From NCBI RefSeq assembly GCF_030125375.1, contig NZ_JASJUU010000003.1, forward strand, positions 138,247-202,246: 64,000 nt of DNA. The letters run 5' to 3'. Source of the stretch: Pseudoalteromonas umbrosa. GTDB lineage: Bacteria > Pseudomonadota > Gammaproteobacteria > Enterobacterales > Alteromonadaceae. Below are positions 1 through 9,690 of the stretch, piece by piece. The notes beneath the pieces are model-generated. The model did no database searches and was not told where the DNA came from. It saw nothing but the letters and a program-made list of their open reading frames with translations. The number at the start of each line of letters is the position of its first letter. Within the stretch, counting starts at the first letter, position 1. The position numbers and the translations under genes are program-made.

Positions 1-1
1 G

Positions 2-2416
2 CAGACATTCGTCTTAGTCGCGAAAGATGAACACGGCCTAGAATCAGAAAAAATAAGCCGAACCTTTACGGTGAAAGCGAAAGATGATGGTCAGAGTTCA
101 CATGATGATTGCCGCCCTGCTGGTTTATACCAAACGCCCGGTGTAACGCCGTCTTACTGTGATATTTATGACAGTGAAGGGCGTGAAAAAATGGGGGCAG
201 ATCACCCAAGACGTGTGATTGGTTACTTCACAAGTTGGCGTCATGGCAAAAACGATCAGCCTAGTTACCTTGTTAAAGACATTCCATGGGACAAGATCAC
301 ACATATCAATTACGCGTTTGCACACGTCAATGATAAAAATGAAATAAGCATTGGTAACCCCAATGCAGACGGTAATGCGGCCACTAATATGACTTGGCCG
401 GGTATTGCTGGTGCTGAAATGGACCCTAGCCTGCCGTACAAAGGGCATTTCAACCTCCTGAATAAATATAAAAAGCAATATCCACATGTAAAAACCATGA
501 TCTCAGTCGGTGGTTGGGCTGAAACTGGCGGTTATTTCGACGAAACTGGAAAGCGAGTGAATAATGGTGGTTTCTATACGATGACCACTAATGCAGATGG
601 CAGTGTTAACCATGCAGGTATTGCTCAATTTGTGAAAAGCTCGGTTGAGTTCTTAAGAACCTATGGTTTTGATGGCTTAGACGTTGATTACGAATACCCA
701 TCATCAATGAAAGACTCCGGTCATCCAGAAGATTTTCCTGTAAGTAACGCAAGACGTGCAGGGTTAAATAAATCTTATCAAGTGCTGATGAAAGAATTAC
801 GTGAAGCGCTTGATAAAGCGGGTGAGCAAGACGACAAACACTATATGTTGACCATTGCGTCTCCGTCATCAGGCTATTTATTGCGCGGTATGGAAACCTT
901 CCAAACTGCCCAGTACTTAGATTTTGTGAATATCATGTCGTACGACTTGCACGGTGCGTGGAACGATCATGTTGGTCACAATGCGCCGCTCTATGATACG
1001 GGTAAAGATACAGAGCTTAAGGTGTGGAATGTCTACGGCACTAAAGAGTTCGGTGGCATTGGTTATTTGAATACCGACTGGGCGGTGAACTATTTCCGCG
1101 GTGCATTACCTGCAGGTCGTATAAACATTGGTATTCCATACTACACTCGTGGTTTCAAAGATGTACGCGGTGGTGAAAATGGCTTGTGGGGCCGTGCTCC
1201 TTTGCCAAACCAAAGCGATTGTCCAAAAGGCACAGGTATTGGTGAAAAGAACAAATGTGGTAACGGCGCAATTGGTATTGATAACCTGTGGCATGACATT
1301 GAAAACGGTCAAGAAGTGGCTGCCGGTTCTAACCCACTTTGGCATGCGAAAAACCTTGAGCATGGGATCAACCCAAGTTACTTAGAAGTTTATGGCTTAA
1401 CTCCTGAAACCGATGCAGATGATGTTTTGCGCGGTGACTATGTACGTCATTACGATGACGTTGCAGTTGCACCATGGCTGTATAACGCCGAGAAAAAAGT
1501 ATTCCTATCGATGGAAGACACAGAGTCTATGAAAACCAAATTAGACTATGTCGTTGATAAGGGTCTGGGCGGAGTCATGTTCTGGGAGCTTGCTGGTGAC
1601 TTTGATTATCACGCTGATAAAGGCGAGTACTTTATGGGCTCAACAATGACAGCGCTGGCATACAACACCTTCAATCAAAGTGGTGTGGCCTATGACAATC
1701 ATGTTGGTGATAGTGCCTTTGCGGTACCAAGCGAAGCGGTGAATATTGCATTTGAAGCGAAAGACTTCCCGGTGGGTGACCAAAACTACCCAATTCGTCC
1801 AACCTTTGCCTTTACTAATAACTCTGAGATTGACCTGACGGGTGCAACGATTACGTTCAACGTACCAACCTCTACCTCAGCTATTTTCAAGTCAAATTGG
1901 AATGCGCGCAAAAAATTGGGTATGCGTGTAGAGCATGATGCGTCAAATTCTACTGGTAATAACATCGGCGGTTTTGAAAATGAATTCCACCGTTTTTCAA
2001 TCACATTTAAAAATGAGTGGGGTGGTCAGCTTGAGTCTTTTGCCCCGGGCGAGACTGTTAACGCGCAGGTTATGTACTACATGCCTATCACAGGCCCTGT
2101 GAACTTTATTGTTGAAAAAGACGGTAAGCAGTATGCATTTGCCTCTGAATATCCAGAGCTGCCAGTTGCTAAAAAACACATTCCAAACCCAGGTGACGGT
2201 GATAAAAATCCACCAAATGGGCAGCAGTGTGAAGGCGTAAAAATTGAAAACATCAACACGTACCCAAACTGGCCTCGCACCAACTGGGCAGGTGATCCAA
2301 GTCATGCTGTCGGCGGCGACATGATGATTCATAACGGCGCTGTTTACAAAGCCAAGTGGTGGACAAATGGCACACCAAGTAACGGTGGCGCATGGCAGAA
2401 AGTGTGTAGCCTGTAA
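2..2416 (+). CDS. GH18 chitinase with C-terminal ChiC-type and CBM5/12 domains (5' partial)
   Basis: Secreted endo- or exo-acting chitinase hydrolysing beta-1,4 GlcNAc bonds. The frame is open to the left window edge: the codons before the GTG at 71 encode the end of an Ig/Fn3-like domain (FVLVAKDEHGLESEKI), so GTG 71 is not the start and the true N-terminus lies outside the window. The GH18 barrel follows, with the catalytic signature DGLDVDYEYP at 671–700 (the Glu at 692–694 is the acid/base). Roughly 1700–2170 encodes a beta-rich region like the ChiC domain (PF06483) found at the C-terminus of marine GH18 enzymes. The last module is a CBM5/12 chitin-binding domain with the AKWWT core at 2351–2365. 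It heads a same-strand run with the LPMO and second chitinase, the arrangement known from Pseudoalteromonas chitin clusters. Which gene name (chiC, chiD) applies is unclear. Confidence 0.93.
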   Translation, partial: QTFVLVAKDEHGLESEKISRTFTVKAKDDGQSSHDDCRPAGLYQTPGVTPSYCDIYDSEGREKMGADHPRRVIGYFTSWRHGKNDQPSYLVKDIPWDKITHINYAFAHVNDKNEISIGNPNADGNAATNMTWPGIAGAEMDPSLPYKGHFNLLNKYKKQYPHVKTMISVGGWAETGGYFDETGKRVNNGGFYTMTTNADGSVNHAGIAQFVKSSVEFLRTYGFDGLDVDYEYPSSMKDSGHPEDFPVSNARRAGLNKSYQVLMKELREALDKAGEQDDKHYMLTIASPSSGYLLRGMETFQTAQYLDFVNIMSYDLHGAWNDHVGHNAPLYDTGKDTELKVWNVYGTKEFGGIGYLNTDWAVNYFRGALPAGRINIGIPYYTRGFKDVRGGENGLWGRAPLPNQSDCPKGTGIGEKNKCGNGAIGIDNLWHDIENGQEVAAGSNPLWHAKNLEHGINPSYLEVYGLTPETDADDVLRGDYVRHYDDVAVAPWLYNAEKKVFLSMEDTESMKTKLDYVVDKGLGGVMFWELAGDFDYHADKGEYFMGSTMTALAYNTFNQSGVAYDNHVGDSAFAVPSEAVNIAFEAKDFPVGDQNYPIRPTFAFTNNSEIDLTGATITFNVPTSTSAIFKSNWNARKKLGMRVEHDASNSTGNNIGGFENEFHRFSITFKNEWGGQLESFAPGETVNAQVMYYMPITGPVNFIVEKDGKQYAFASEYPELPVAKKHIPNPGDGDKNPPNGQQCEGVKIENINTYPNWPRTNWAGDPSHAVGGDMMIHNGAVYKAKWWTNGTPSNGGAWQKVCSL

Positions 2417-2438
2417 CGGCCACTTTTATTCCCAACCG

Positions 2439-2458
2439 GAGTGATCTGCGGATCACTC
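2439..2458 (+). terminator. Intercistronic hairpin between chitinase and LPMO
   Basis: A perfect 8-bp stem, GAGTGATC/GATCACTC, with a TGCG loop lies 22 bases after the chitinase stop and is followed by only two T residues. It could be a weak terminator or an mRNA-processing or stability element between two genes of one operon. It overlaps the GTG at 2441, which argues against that codon as the start of the LPMO gene. Confidence 0.55.
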
Positions 2459-2482
2459 TTACAATCAATAAATGAGAAAACT

Positions 2483-4093
2483 ATGAGACAACAAGTAACC
2501 TTATGCGCGCTGGGCGTAGCCATAGGTGTGGGCGTCATTGGTAAAGTGAACGCGCATGGCTATATGGACTTTCCCAAAGCGAGGCAAGCAATCTGTCAGG
2601 AGCAAGGTGGATTTTGGTGGCCAAAAGATGGCTCAAAAATCCCCAACGCTGCATGTCGTGCAGCATATCTGAAGTCAGAACACGTGCAATTTATTCAAAA
2701 GCATGAGTTTGCAGCAAATACAGCAGATTTTCGCAACCAAGCAGCTGTTGAAGCAAATATCCCAGATGGCACATTGTGTGGCGCAGGTGATAGCCAAAAA
2801 GCGGGAATGAACATTCCGTCAACGCAATGGCAGGCAACGGAGATAACCCCGAACGCCAATGGCAAAGTGAAAATTCGCTACCGTGCAACGACACCACATA
2901 ACCCAAGTTTTTGGCAGTTTTATTTAACCAAACCGGGTACTGACTTTAAGCAAAAACCACTTGCTTGGAGTGACTTAGAGCTGGTGCAAGAGCATGGCAA
3001 TATTGCGTTTTTCATGGCACCAGATGGCAAGCGCTATTACGAGATGGAAGTTGCGATCCCAGAAAAGTTTTCAGGAGATGCAATTTTATACAGCCGCTGG
3101 CAGCGTGATGATGTGGTGGGTGAAGGCTTCTATAACTGTAGTGATGTGACCATTGTGCGCGGTACTGAGCCAACACCTACGCCAGATACTTGGTTCCCAA
3201 TCGATTATTTTGTCAAGCAAGGTCAAGAGGCAAGTGCTGGAGATACTGTGTGGGTCAGAGTATTCAACGGTAATGGTAGTGAACTTATTCAAGAGCGTTT
3301 CGATGTCACTTCGGCCAATGAAACACTCTGGCAAAGCCAGTTTGCTTTAAATCTCAGTACGCAATTTGCCGATATTGTGCGTATCGGTGTGAAAGACAGC
3401 TCGGGTAATATTGAATTTAATTCTGAGGCGGTTTCGAGCAACCAAGTCTTTTTATCTGATAAATCATATAGCTACAACCTATCGGTGATCTCAAAGCCGA
3501 AAAATACAGCGCCAACAGTGCACACGCCAGACCCCATCACCATTGATGAGGAGCAGAGCAAACATTTGCATGTCCATGCATTTGATGACGAGCAGCCAAC
3601 GCTCAATTTTGACTGGCAGCTACCTAGTGCATTGAGCTTCACAGGTTCTGGTTCAACCATCACTATCACTGCACCAAAAGTGGATGCGGATACACGCTTT
3701 GACGGCAAAGTGACTGTGTCAGATGGCAGTTTAAGCAAAACAGTCCCACTGGTTGTGAATGTTAAAAACATCGATACCGATCCGGGCACGCCAGACAAGC
3801 CAACAGGCGATACTTGGGAGCCCGGTAAAATCTACACAGCTGGCGATACCGTGGTTTATCAAGGCAAAACTTACCGTGCTAAATGGTGGGTTCGCGGCCA
3901 ACTACCAACGTCGAGCCATGCATGGGAGTTAATACCAAGTGGTGATGATTCAGATGCAGGCAACACATCATGGCAGTCAAGCAAAGCCTACCGTGGCGGT
4001 GAAATCGTGACTTTTAACGGTGCACGCTATCAAGCTCGCTGGTGGACGCGTAATCAGCAACCCGACCAACATTCCGTTTGGAAAAAACTATAA
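2483..4093 (+). CDS. AA10 lytic polysaccharide monooxygenase, GbpA-like, with PKD-like and two CBM5/12 domains
   Basis: Copper enzyme that oxidatively cleaves crystalline chitin and opens it to the neighbouring chitinases. ATG 2483 was chosen because it gives a 24-residue signal peptide ending KVNA, with His25 as first mature residue, as the copper histidine brace requires. The second brace histidine is His139 in TTPHNPSFWQFYL, and GEGFYNC supplies the usual axial aromatic residue. A GbpA_2-like domain (about 225–340), a PKD/cadherin-like domain (about 355–445) and two CBM5/12 modules with cores AKWWVRG and ARWWTRN follow. Total length is 536 aa. It lies between two GH18 genes and probably shares their operon, the next gene starting 25 bp downstream. 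The enzyme needs an external electron donor; the operon at 35904–42139 is a candidate source. Confidence 0.94.
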   Translation: MRQQVTLCALGVAIGVGVIGKVNAHGYMDFPKARQAICQEQGGFWWPKDGSKIPNAACRAAYLKSEHVQFIQKHEFAANTADFRNQAAVEANIPDGTLCGAGDSQKAGMNIPSTQWQATEITPNANGKVKIRYRATTPHNPSFWQFYLTKPGTDFKQKPLAWSDLELVQEHGNIAFFMAPDGKRYYEMEVAIPEKFSGDAILYSRWQRDDVVGEGFYNCSDVTIVRGTEPTPTPDTWFPIDYFVKQGQEASAGDTVWVRVFNGNGSELIQERFDVTSANETLWQSQFALNLSTQFADIVRIGVKDSSGNIEFNSEAVSSNQVFLSDKSYSYNLSVISKPKNTAPTVHTPDPITIDEEQSKHLHVHAFDDEQPTLNFDWQLPSALSFTGSGSTITITAPKVDADTRFDGKVTVSDGSLSKTVPLVVNVKNIDTDPGTPDKPTGDTWEPGKIYTAGDTVVYQGKTYRAKWWVRGQLPTSSHAWELIPSGDDSDAGNTSWQSSKAYRGGEIVTFNGARYQARWWTRNQQPDQHSVWKKL

Positions 4094-4117
4094 AAATATC
4101 ATAGAGGTAATTCAAAA

Positions 4118-6760
4118 ATGTTTAAATATTTAACTACTGCTGCAGCTGTCGGTGCTGCGCTTGCAAGTGCCGCTGTTGTGGCTGCGCCATCAACACCAAG
4201 CATTAACTGGAAACCACAAAATTACTCGTTTGTTGACGTGAATATTTATGGCCGAGGGTCATACAAGCAACTGATCCAAGCAAAAGACGTGGTGGATATC
4301 CAAATTGAATGGAATGCATGGTCAGGTAAAGGCGGCGACAGCTATAAAGTTTATTTTGACAATGAAGTGGTGAATGAAGGCACTTTGGCAGAAGGCACAA
4401 CCGGTGGCACGATCCGTTTTCCGTACCACAAGTCCGGTCGTCACGAATTAAGAATCGCATTGTGCGATGCATCTGGCTGTTCAATGTCTGCGTCCAAGCC
4501 AATTGTGATAGCTGATACAGACGGTGGTCACTTAGAGCCACTTAAACTGAATGTGAATCCAAACAATAAAAAGTTCGATACAGATCCAAACACGGTTGTC
4601 GGTGCTTATTTTGTTGAGTGGGGCATTTATGGCCGTAAGTTCGATGTGACACAAATTCCTGCGGATAACTTAACTCACCTACTTTATGGTTTTATTCCAG
4701 TATGTGGTCCAAATGACTCGCTGGCAGAGATCGAAAACGGCAATAGTTTGAGAGCGCTTAAGTTAGCCTGTGGTAGTTCAAAAGACTACGAAGTGGTGAT
4801 CCATGACCCTTGGGCTGCGGTGCAAAAAGCATTACCGGGGATCAGTTCTAAAGATCCAATTCGCGGTACATATGCACAGCTAATGGCATTGAAGCAGCGT
4901 AACCCCGATCTGAAAATTCTACCTTCTGTGGGCGGTTGGACACTTTCAGACCCGTTCTTTGACTTTGATGTGAAAGCAAACCGTGACACCTTTGTGAATT
5001 CAATGCGTGAATTCCTCAAGACATGGAAATTCTACGACGGTATCGATATTGACTGGGAATTCCCTGGCGGTGACGGTGCAAACCCAGATTTAGGTTCAGA
5101 CAAAGATGGCGAAGTCTACATCATCCTGATGAAAGAGCTTCGTGAGATGTTGGATGAACTCGAGATTGAGATGGGTCGTGAGTTTGAACTGACTTCAGCA
5201 ATTGGTACTGGTTACGATAAAATTGAAGACGTTAATTACCAGCAAGCCGCGCAATACATGGATTACATTTTTGCCATGACGTATGACTTTGCAGGTGGTT
5301 GGAACAATGTAACAGGTCACCAGACTGCTATTTACTGTGGCTCGCATATGTCTACGGATGAATGTAACGGCACGGGTGTTGACGACAAAGGTGAAGCGCG
5401 AAAAGGGCCTGCATATACGCTAGACAATGCCATTAAATTGCTCTTGGCCCAAGGTGTGCCAAGTGAAAAGTTGGTCGTAGGTACAGCAATGTATGGCCGT
5501 GGCTGGGAAGGCGTATACCCACAAAATGCACAAATTGCTGATAACCCAATGACTGCGCCAGCAAATGGTAAATTACGCGGTTCGACGTCGCAAGGTGTTT
5601 GGGAAGCAGGCGTTATCGACTACAAGGGACTAAAAGCACACATGATTGGTCATGATGAGCAAGGTATTAATGGTTTTGAAGTAGGGTACGATGAGCAAGC
5701 TGAAGCAGCATATGTTTGGAATCGCCAAAAAGGCACCTTGGTTACCTATGACAGCCCTCGCTCTGTGCGCGCAAAAGGTCGCTATGTACGTGAGCATAAT
5801 TTAGCGGGTCTATTTGCGTGGGAAATCGATGCAGACAATGGCGACATCTTAAATGCAATGCACGAAGGCCTTGCAGGTAAAGTAACAAACCCAACGCCAG
5901 TGAATAAAGCACCTGTTGTGACACTGACGAGCCAGATTACGTTAAATGCGGGCGATATTCATGTTCTAACGGCTCAAGCTATCGATCCTGAAGGAAAAGC
6001 ACTTAGTTTCTCTTGGCAAGGTGATGCGGCCTTGAATCTGCAAAGTGAAAATGACAGCGTTATCGTGACTGCACCAAGTGTCACAAGTGATTCTGTATTC
6101 ACCGTGAACTTGGCTGTCAGTGATGGCGCAAACACGGTTAACCGCACAGTAAAAGTCATTGTTAAAGCACCTGTTGTAGAAAACAAAGCGCCAGTAGTTG
6201 GGACAATTTCAGCGATATCCCTCGATGAAAACACTAGTAAGTCTATCAGCGTATCAGCAACGGATCCTGAAGGGAAAGCACTGAGCTTTGTATGGCAATT
6301 ACCGGGTCACACGATAGTGGGCACAGGTAGCACTGTCACCGTCAAAGCGGGTGAAGTAACACAAACTGAGACACTCACAGGTACCGTTGTGGTATCTGAT
6401 GGCGAGCACAGCGTAACGCGTCAGTTTAATGTGACGATTAAGAATGTGGAAACGGATCCAGAGCCGACGCCAGATGATGGCAAGACAACTTGGGATGCAA
6501 ACAAGGTGTACACCGGTGGCAACACAGTTTGGTACAAAGGTGTTCAGTATAAAGCGCGTTGGTGGACCCGAGGTGCGGTGCCAAGTAACGGCGGCGTATG
6601 GGCTGAGATCATTCCTGATGATGGCAAAGTGCGCGATTGGCGCAGTGACCTAGTTTACACCGGTGGCGATAAAGTAGTTCACAATGGTGAAACCTACCAA
6701 GCTCGCTGGTGGACACGCGGTCAAACTCCGGGCAGCAACTCTGTATGGCGCAAGCTATAA
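4118..6760 (+). CDS. chiA: ChiA-type GH18 chitinase with two PKD-like and two CBM5/12 domains
   Basis: Secreted chitinase of 880 aa. A signal peptide (about residues 1–23, ending VVAAP) is followed by a chitinase A N-terminal beta domain, about 24–140, rich in aromatic residues that guide the chain. The GH18 barrel follows, with catalytic signature YDGIDIDWEFPGG and acid/base Glu314. The insertion typical of ChiA enzymes suggests processive action, which is family knowledge. Two PKD/cadherin-like repeats (about 595–690 and 695–785) link to two CBM5/12 modules with cores KARWWTRG and QARWWTRG. The start at 4118 is supported by an AGAGG ribosome site 11 bp upstream. The gene follows the LPMO gene by 25 bp, so the two are probably co-transcribed. 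Confidence 0.94.
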   Translation: MFKYLTTAAAVGAALASAAVVAAPSTPSINWKPQNYSFVDVNIYGRGSYKQLIQAKDVVDIQIEWNAWSGKGGDSYKVYFDNEVVNEGTLAEGTTGGTIRFPYHKSGRHELRIALCDASGCSMSASKPIVIADTDGGHLEPLKLNVNPNNKKFDTDPNTVVGAYFVEWGIYGRKFDVTQIPADNLTHLLYGFIPVCGPNDSLAEIENGNSLRALKLACGSSKDYEVVIHDPWAAVQKALPGISSKDPIRGTYAQLMALKQRNPDLKILPSVGGWTLSDPFFDFDVKANRDTFVNSMREFLKTWKFYDGIDIDWEFPGGDGANPDLGSDKDGEVYIILMKELREMLDELEIEMGREFELTSAIGTGYDKIEDVNYQQAAQYMDYIFAMTYDFAGGWNNVTGHQTAIYCGSHMSTDECNGTGVDDKGEARKGPAYTLDNAIKLLLAQGVPSEKLVVGTAMYGRGWEGVYPQNAQIADNPMTAPANGKLRGSTSQGVWEAGVIDYKGLKAHMIGHDEQGINGFEVGYDEQAEAAYVWNRQKGTLVTYDSPRSVRAKGRYVREHNLAGLFAWEIDADNGDILNAMHEGLAGKVTNPTPVNKAPVVTLTSQITLNAGDIHVLTAQAIDPEGKALSFSWQGDAALNLQSENDSVIVTAPSVTSDSVFTVNLAVSDGANTVNRTVKVIVKAPVVENKAPVVGTISAISLDENTSKSISVSATDPEGKALSFVWQLPGHTIVGTGSTVTVKAGEVTQTETLTGTVVVSDGEHSVTRQFNVTIKNVETDPEPTPDDGKTTWDANKVYTGGNTVWYKGVQYKARWWTRGAVPSNGGVWAEIIPDDGKVRDWRSDLVYTGGDKVVHNGETYQARWWTRGQTPGSNSVWRKL

Positions 6761-6774
6761 CAGGTTAATTAACT

Positions 6775-6833
6775 GAGCTCGTTCGAACCGAGCTCACTCA
6801 GACCGAGTTCATTCTGGTGCATGGATGCACCTT
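6775..6833 (+). terminator. Double hairpin after the chitinase operon
   Basis: Two consecutive inverted repeats fill most of the gap after chiA. The first is GAGCTCG/CGAGCTC with a 7-base loop (6775–6795). The second is GGTGCA/TGCACC with a 4-base loop (6816–6831), followed by TTCTT. The second looks like a weak intrinsic terminator. Together they probably separate the chitinase transcript from the protease gene or set partial read-through. Confidence 0.5.
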
Positions 6834-6866
6834 CTTACTATAACAACAAGTACAGAGTAAATATCC

Positions 6867-9638
6867 ATGTTAAAAGCAAAAAAAATAGCGCTACTGGTCG
6901 CGGCAAGTGTTGGTGTTTTTTCAACGTTCGCTGCATTTGCCAGCGAGCCTGTGAGCCTGCACAATAATGAACAATTGAAAGCAAACATAAAATCGCAGCT
7001 GTCACAGCATCAAAGCTTTTTTAGAGCGACTTCAAATGACGAACAACAAGATTTAGAGTTTATCACTCACCAAACAACACAAGACGGACGCCACATGCGC
7101 CGCAGCCAGTATTATAAAGGTGTGCGCGTGTATGGCGGTGAAATTGTCACTCATCATAATGAACAAAACTTTTTAAGTGTCTGGTTTCAACCTGAGGGTG
7201 AAATTACTTCAATCAGTGGCTCTGTTGTTCCAAATATCTCGCTTGCTACGGTTAAAGCAAGTATTTCTGATAAACAAGCTATTGAGTTTGCAAAAGAGCA
7301 AATTACTGAGCTGCTTGCAACATCAGACGAACACGTTGAGCTAGTCATTTACCCCCACCAGGGGAAGGCAAAACTCGCTTATTTAGTGACCTTATTTGCT
7401 GAAACTGAGCATGCACCAATGCGTCCAGAGTTTGCAATTGATGCACATTCCGGTGAAGTGTTGTCGCGCATTGAAACGCTTAATCACTCAAAAATTGGCA
7501 TGGGTCCGGGCGGTAATGAGAAAATTGGCAAGCATTATTATGGTGATGATATGCCAAAGTTCCACGCAAAGGAGCTGGGAAATGGAAATTGTGAAATGTC
7601 TCATACAGATATTCGTGTTATCGATATGGAACATGGCACAACCAATACGCAAACGTATCAGTTCCCATGTCACGAAAATACCCATAAGCACGTAAATGGT
7701 GCTTATTCACCCCTTAACGACGCGATGTTTTATGGCCAAGCAACCATTGACATGTTTAATGATTGGTTCGATAGCCGAGCATTATCGGGCGACCTTGTTA
7801 TGCGAATCCATTATCGTAAAGATTATTTGAACGCGTTTTGGAATGGTAAAGAGGTCACTTTTGGTGATGGTGATTTAGATAACTACGGCGTTTATCCATT
7901 TACGTCTTTAGGGGTTGTTGCCCATGAAATCGGTCATGGTGTGACGCATCAAAACTCTAAATTGGTTTATAGCAATATGTCTGGTGGCGTGAATGAATCA
8001 TTTTCAGATATGACCTCTGAAGCACTTGAGTGCTTTATGAACCAAAAGCCAGATGGCACTTGTGAAGTTGACTGGCTGATTGGCGCGAGTATCTTTAAAA
8101 ATAGAACGGCGCTTCGTTATATGGAGAATCCAGAGCGAGATGGCCGTTCTATCGGTCACGCCAGCAAATTTGAAATAGGCATGGGTGTTCACCACAGCTC
8201 GGGTGTATTCAATCGGGCTTTCTATTTACTTGCAAATAGCGAGGGTTGGGGGGTTAAGAAAGCCTATGAAGTGATGCTTCATGCTAATAAAAACTTCTGG
8301 GTTTACAATGGTAAGTTTGAATCGCTTGCCTGCGGCGTGACAGATGCTGCGGCTGACTTGGGCTACGATACTAAGGCCGTGGGAGAAGCGTTTAAAGCGG
8401 TAGGTGTTTTTGCTTGTACTGAAAATAAAGCGCCTACTATCTCAATTACCAGCCCAGAAAGTAACGGACGCTACCTCATTGGCAGTAATGTTAAGTTTAA
8501 AGCCGATGCTAAAGATGAGTATGGTGCAGTCGAGAAGGTCGAATTCTTTGTCAATGGAGCACTGTATAATACCGATCTTCAAGCGCCGTTCGAGACCCAG
8601 TTTAGAGCAGATAAAACAGGTGTATATACGGTAACAGCCAAAGTGACCGATGATGAAGGTCTATCAACAGACGCTACACCCGTGTCATTTAGCCTGATCG
8701 ATCCAAGCCAATGTCAAACAGCACCTTGGCAAGGTGGCAAAGTGTACACGCAAGGTAACAAAGTCGCATTTGATGGTTTTGAATATGAGGCGAAGTGGTG
8801 GAACCGAGACCAAAGCCCAGCCAGCAACTCAGGCTCTTGGGGCGTTTGGAAAAAAGGGCTAGAGTGTGGCGGTGTGGCTGATAAGCCAAACCAAGCGCCA
8901 AGTCTTTCAGTTACATCACCATCAAGTAATGTAGCGATTGAATTAGGTGAGTCAGTGTCGGTACGATTTGCTGCCAATGACAGCGATGGTGAGATTGCTA
9001 AAGTTGCAGTGAGTGTCAATGGTCAAGCGCTAACTGAGCTAACGCGCACTCCTTATGCATTTAACTATCAGCCACTTGAAGTAGGTACCTATCAATTATC
9101 TGCGGTTGCATATGATAATGATGAGGCACAATCCGCGACTGTAAGTCGTACCATTACGGTAACAAATGTTGAGCCAGAGCCAACACCAGAGGCCCCAAGC
9201 GTGCGCTTAACAAGCCCTGCGAATGGCAGTACATTTAATGTTGGTGAGCAAGTTGCACTGTCAGTTGTCGCCAGTGATAAAGACAATGATTTAAAGCAAA
9301 TTGCTTACTTTGTGAATGGCAAGCAAGTGGCAGTATCAAGTGTAGCGCCATACACTGCAAACTTTAAGACTACATCGGCGGGTAGTTACAGTGTATTTGC
9401 CATTGCAACGGATGCACAAGGCTTGAGTACACAGTCTTCGACAAATCGCTTTAAAGTGAATGGCAGTAAACCGAGCTGTGATGTGCCAGCATGGCAGGCA
9501 AGTAGTGTGTATACCTCTGGTAAGCAAGCCAGCCTTGATGGACAGTTATATCAAGCGAAATGGTGGACGCGTAATCAAAACCCAGCGCAATATTCTAGCC
9601 GTTGGGCAGTATGGAAACACCTAGGCGAGTGTAAATAA
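6867..9638 (+). CDS. M4 (thermolysin-like) metalloprotease with Ig-like and two CBM5/12 chitin-binding domains
   Basis: Secreted zinc endopeptidase, 923 aa. Signal peptide about 1–25, then an FTP/PepSY-type propeptide to about 200. The M4 catalytic domain contains HEIGH (zinc His353 and His357, catalytic Glu354), the downstream glutamate motif GGVNESFSD, and the C-terminal active-site histidine in GVHHSSGVFN. After about residue 515 come Ig/PKD-like repeats interleaved with two CBM5/12 modules (EAKWWNRDQ and QAKWWTRNQ cores). Many marine M4 proteases carry PPC tails; here the tails are the chitin-binding modules of the adjacent chitinases. The likely role is to strip protein from chitin–protein composites such as crustacean cuticle; this is inferred. 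It starts 106 bp after chiA, beyond two hairpins, so its transcription may be partly separate. Confidence 0.93.
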   Translation: MLKAKKIALLVAASVGVFSTFAAFASEPVSLHNNEQLKANIKSQLSQHQSFFRATSNDEQQDLEFITHQTTQDGRHMRRSQYYKGVRVYGGEIVTHHNEQNFLSVWFQPEGEITSISGSVVPNISLATVKASISDKQAIEFAKEQITELLATSDEHVELVIYPHQGKAKLAYLVTLFAETEHAPMRPEFAIDAHSGEVLSRIETLNHSKIGMGPGGNEKIGKHYYGDDMPKFHAKELGNGNCEMSHTDIRVIDMEHGTTNTQTYQFPCHENTHKHVNGAYSPLNDAMFYGQATIDMFNDWFDSRALSGDLVMRIHYRKDYLNAFWNGKEVTFGDGDLDNYGVYPFTSLGVVAHEIGHGVTHQNSKLVYSNMSGGVNESFSDMTSEALECFMNQKPDGTCEVDWLIGASIFKNRTALRYMENPERDGRSIGHASKFEIGMGVHHSSGVFNRAFYLLANSEGWGVKKAYEVMLHANKNFWVYNGKFESLACGVTDAAADLGYDTKAVGEAFKAVGVFACTENKAPTISITSPESNGRYLIGSNVKFKADAKDEYGAVEKVEFFVNGALYNTDLQAPFETQFRADKTGVYTVTAKVTDDEGLSTDATPVSFSLIDPSQCQTAPWQGGKVYTQGNKVAFDGFEYEAKWWNRDQSPASNSGSWGVWKKGLECGGVADKPNQAPSLSVTSPSSNVAIELGESVSVRFAANDSDGEIAKVAVSVNGQALTELTRTPYAFNYQPLEVGTYQLSAVAYDNDEAQSATVSRTITVTNVEPEPTPEAPSVRLTSPANGSTFNVGEQVALSVVASDKDNDLKQIAYFVNGKQVAVSSVAPYTANFKTTSAGSYSVFAIATDAQGLSTQSSTNRFKVNGSKPSCDVPAWQASSVYTSGKQASLDGQLYQAKWWTRNQNPAQYSSRWAVWKHLGECK

Positions 9639-9657
9639 ACTCCTCTTGAAATCGACC

Positions 9658-9684
9658 AAAGGGCCGGCTTACTGGCCCTTTTTT
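9658..9684. terminator. Bidirectional intrinsic terminator
   Basis: An 8-bp stem AAAGGGCC/GGCCCTTT with an 8-base loop is followed by a T run on the + strand and flanked by A residues on the other side. It sits between the convergent protease and DUF418 genes and can serve both. Confidence 0.85.
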
Positions 9685-9690
9685 ATCAAT

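Noticed and set aside
125..487. Long opposite-strand frames inside the chitinase and other large genes
   Set aside because: They run antisense to genes with intact catalytic motifs and have no ribosome sites or recognisable domains.
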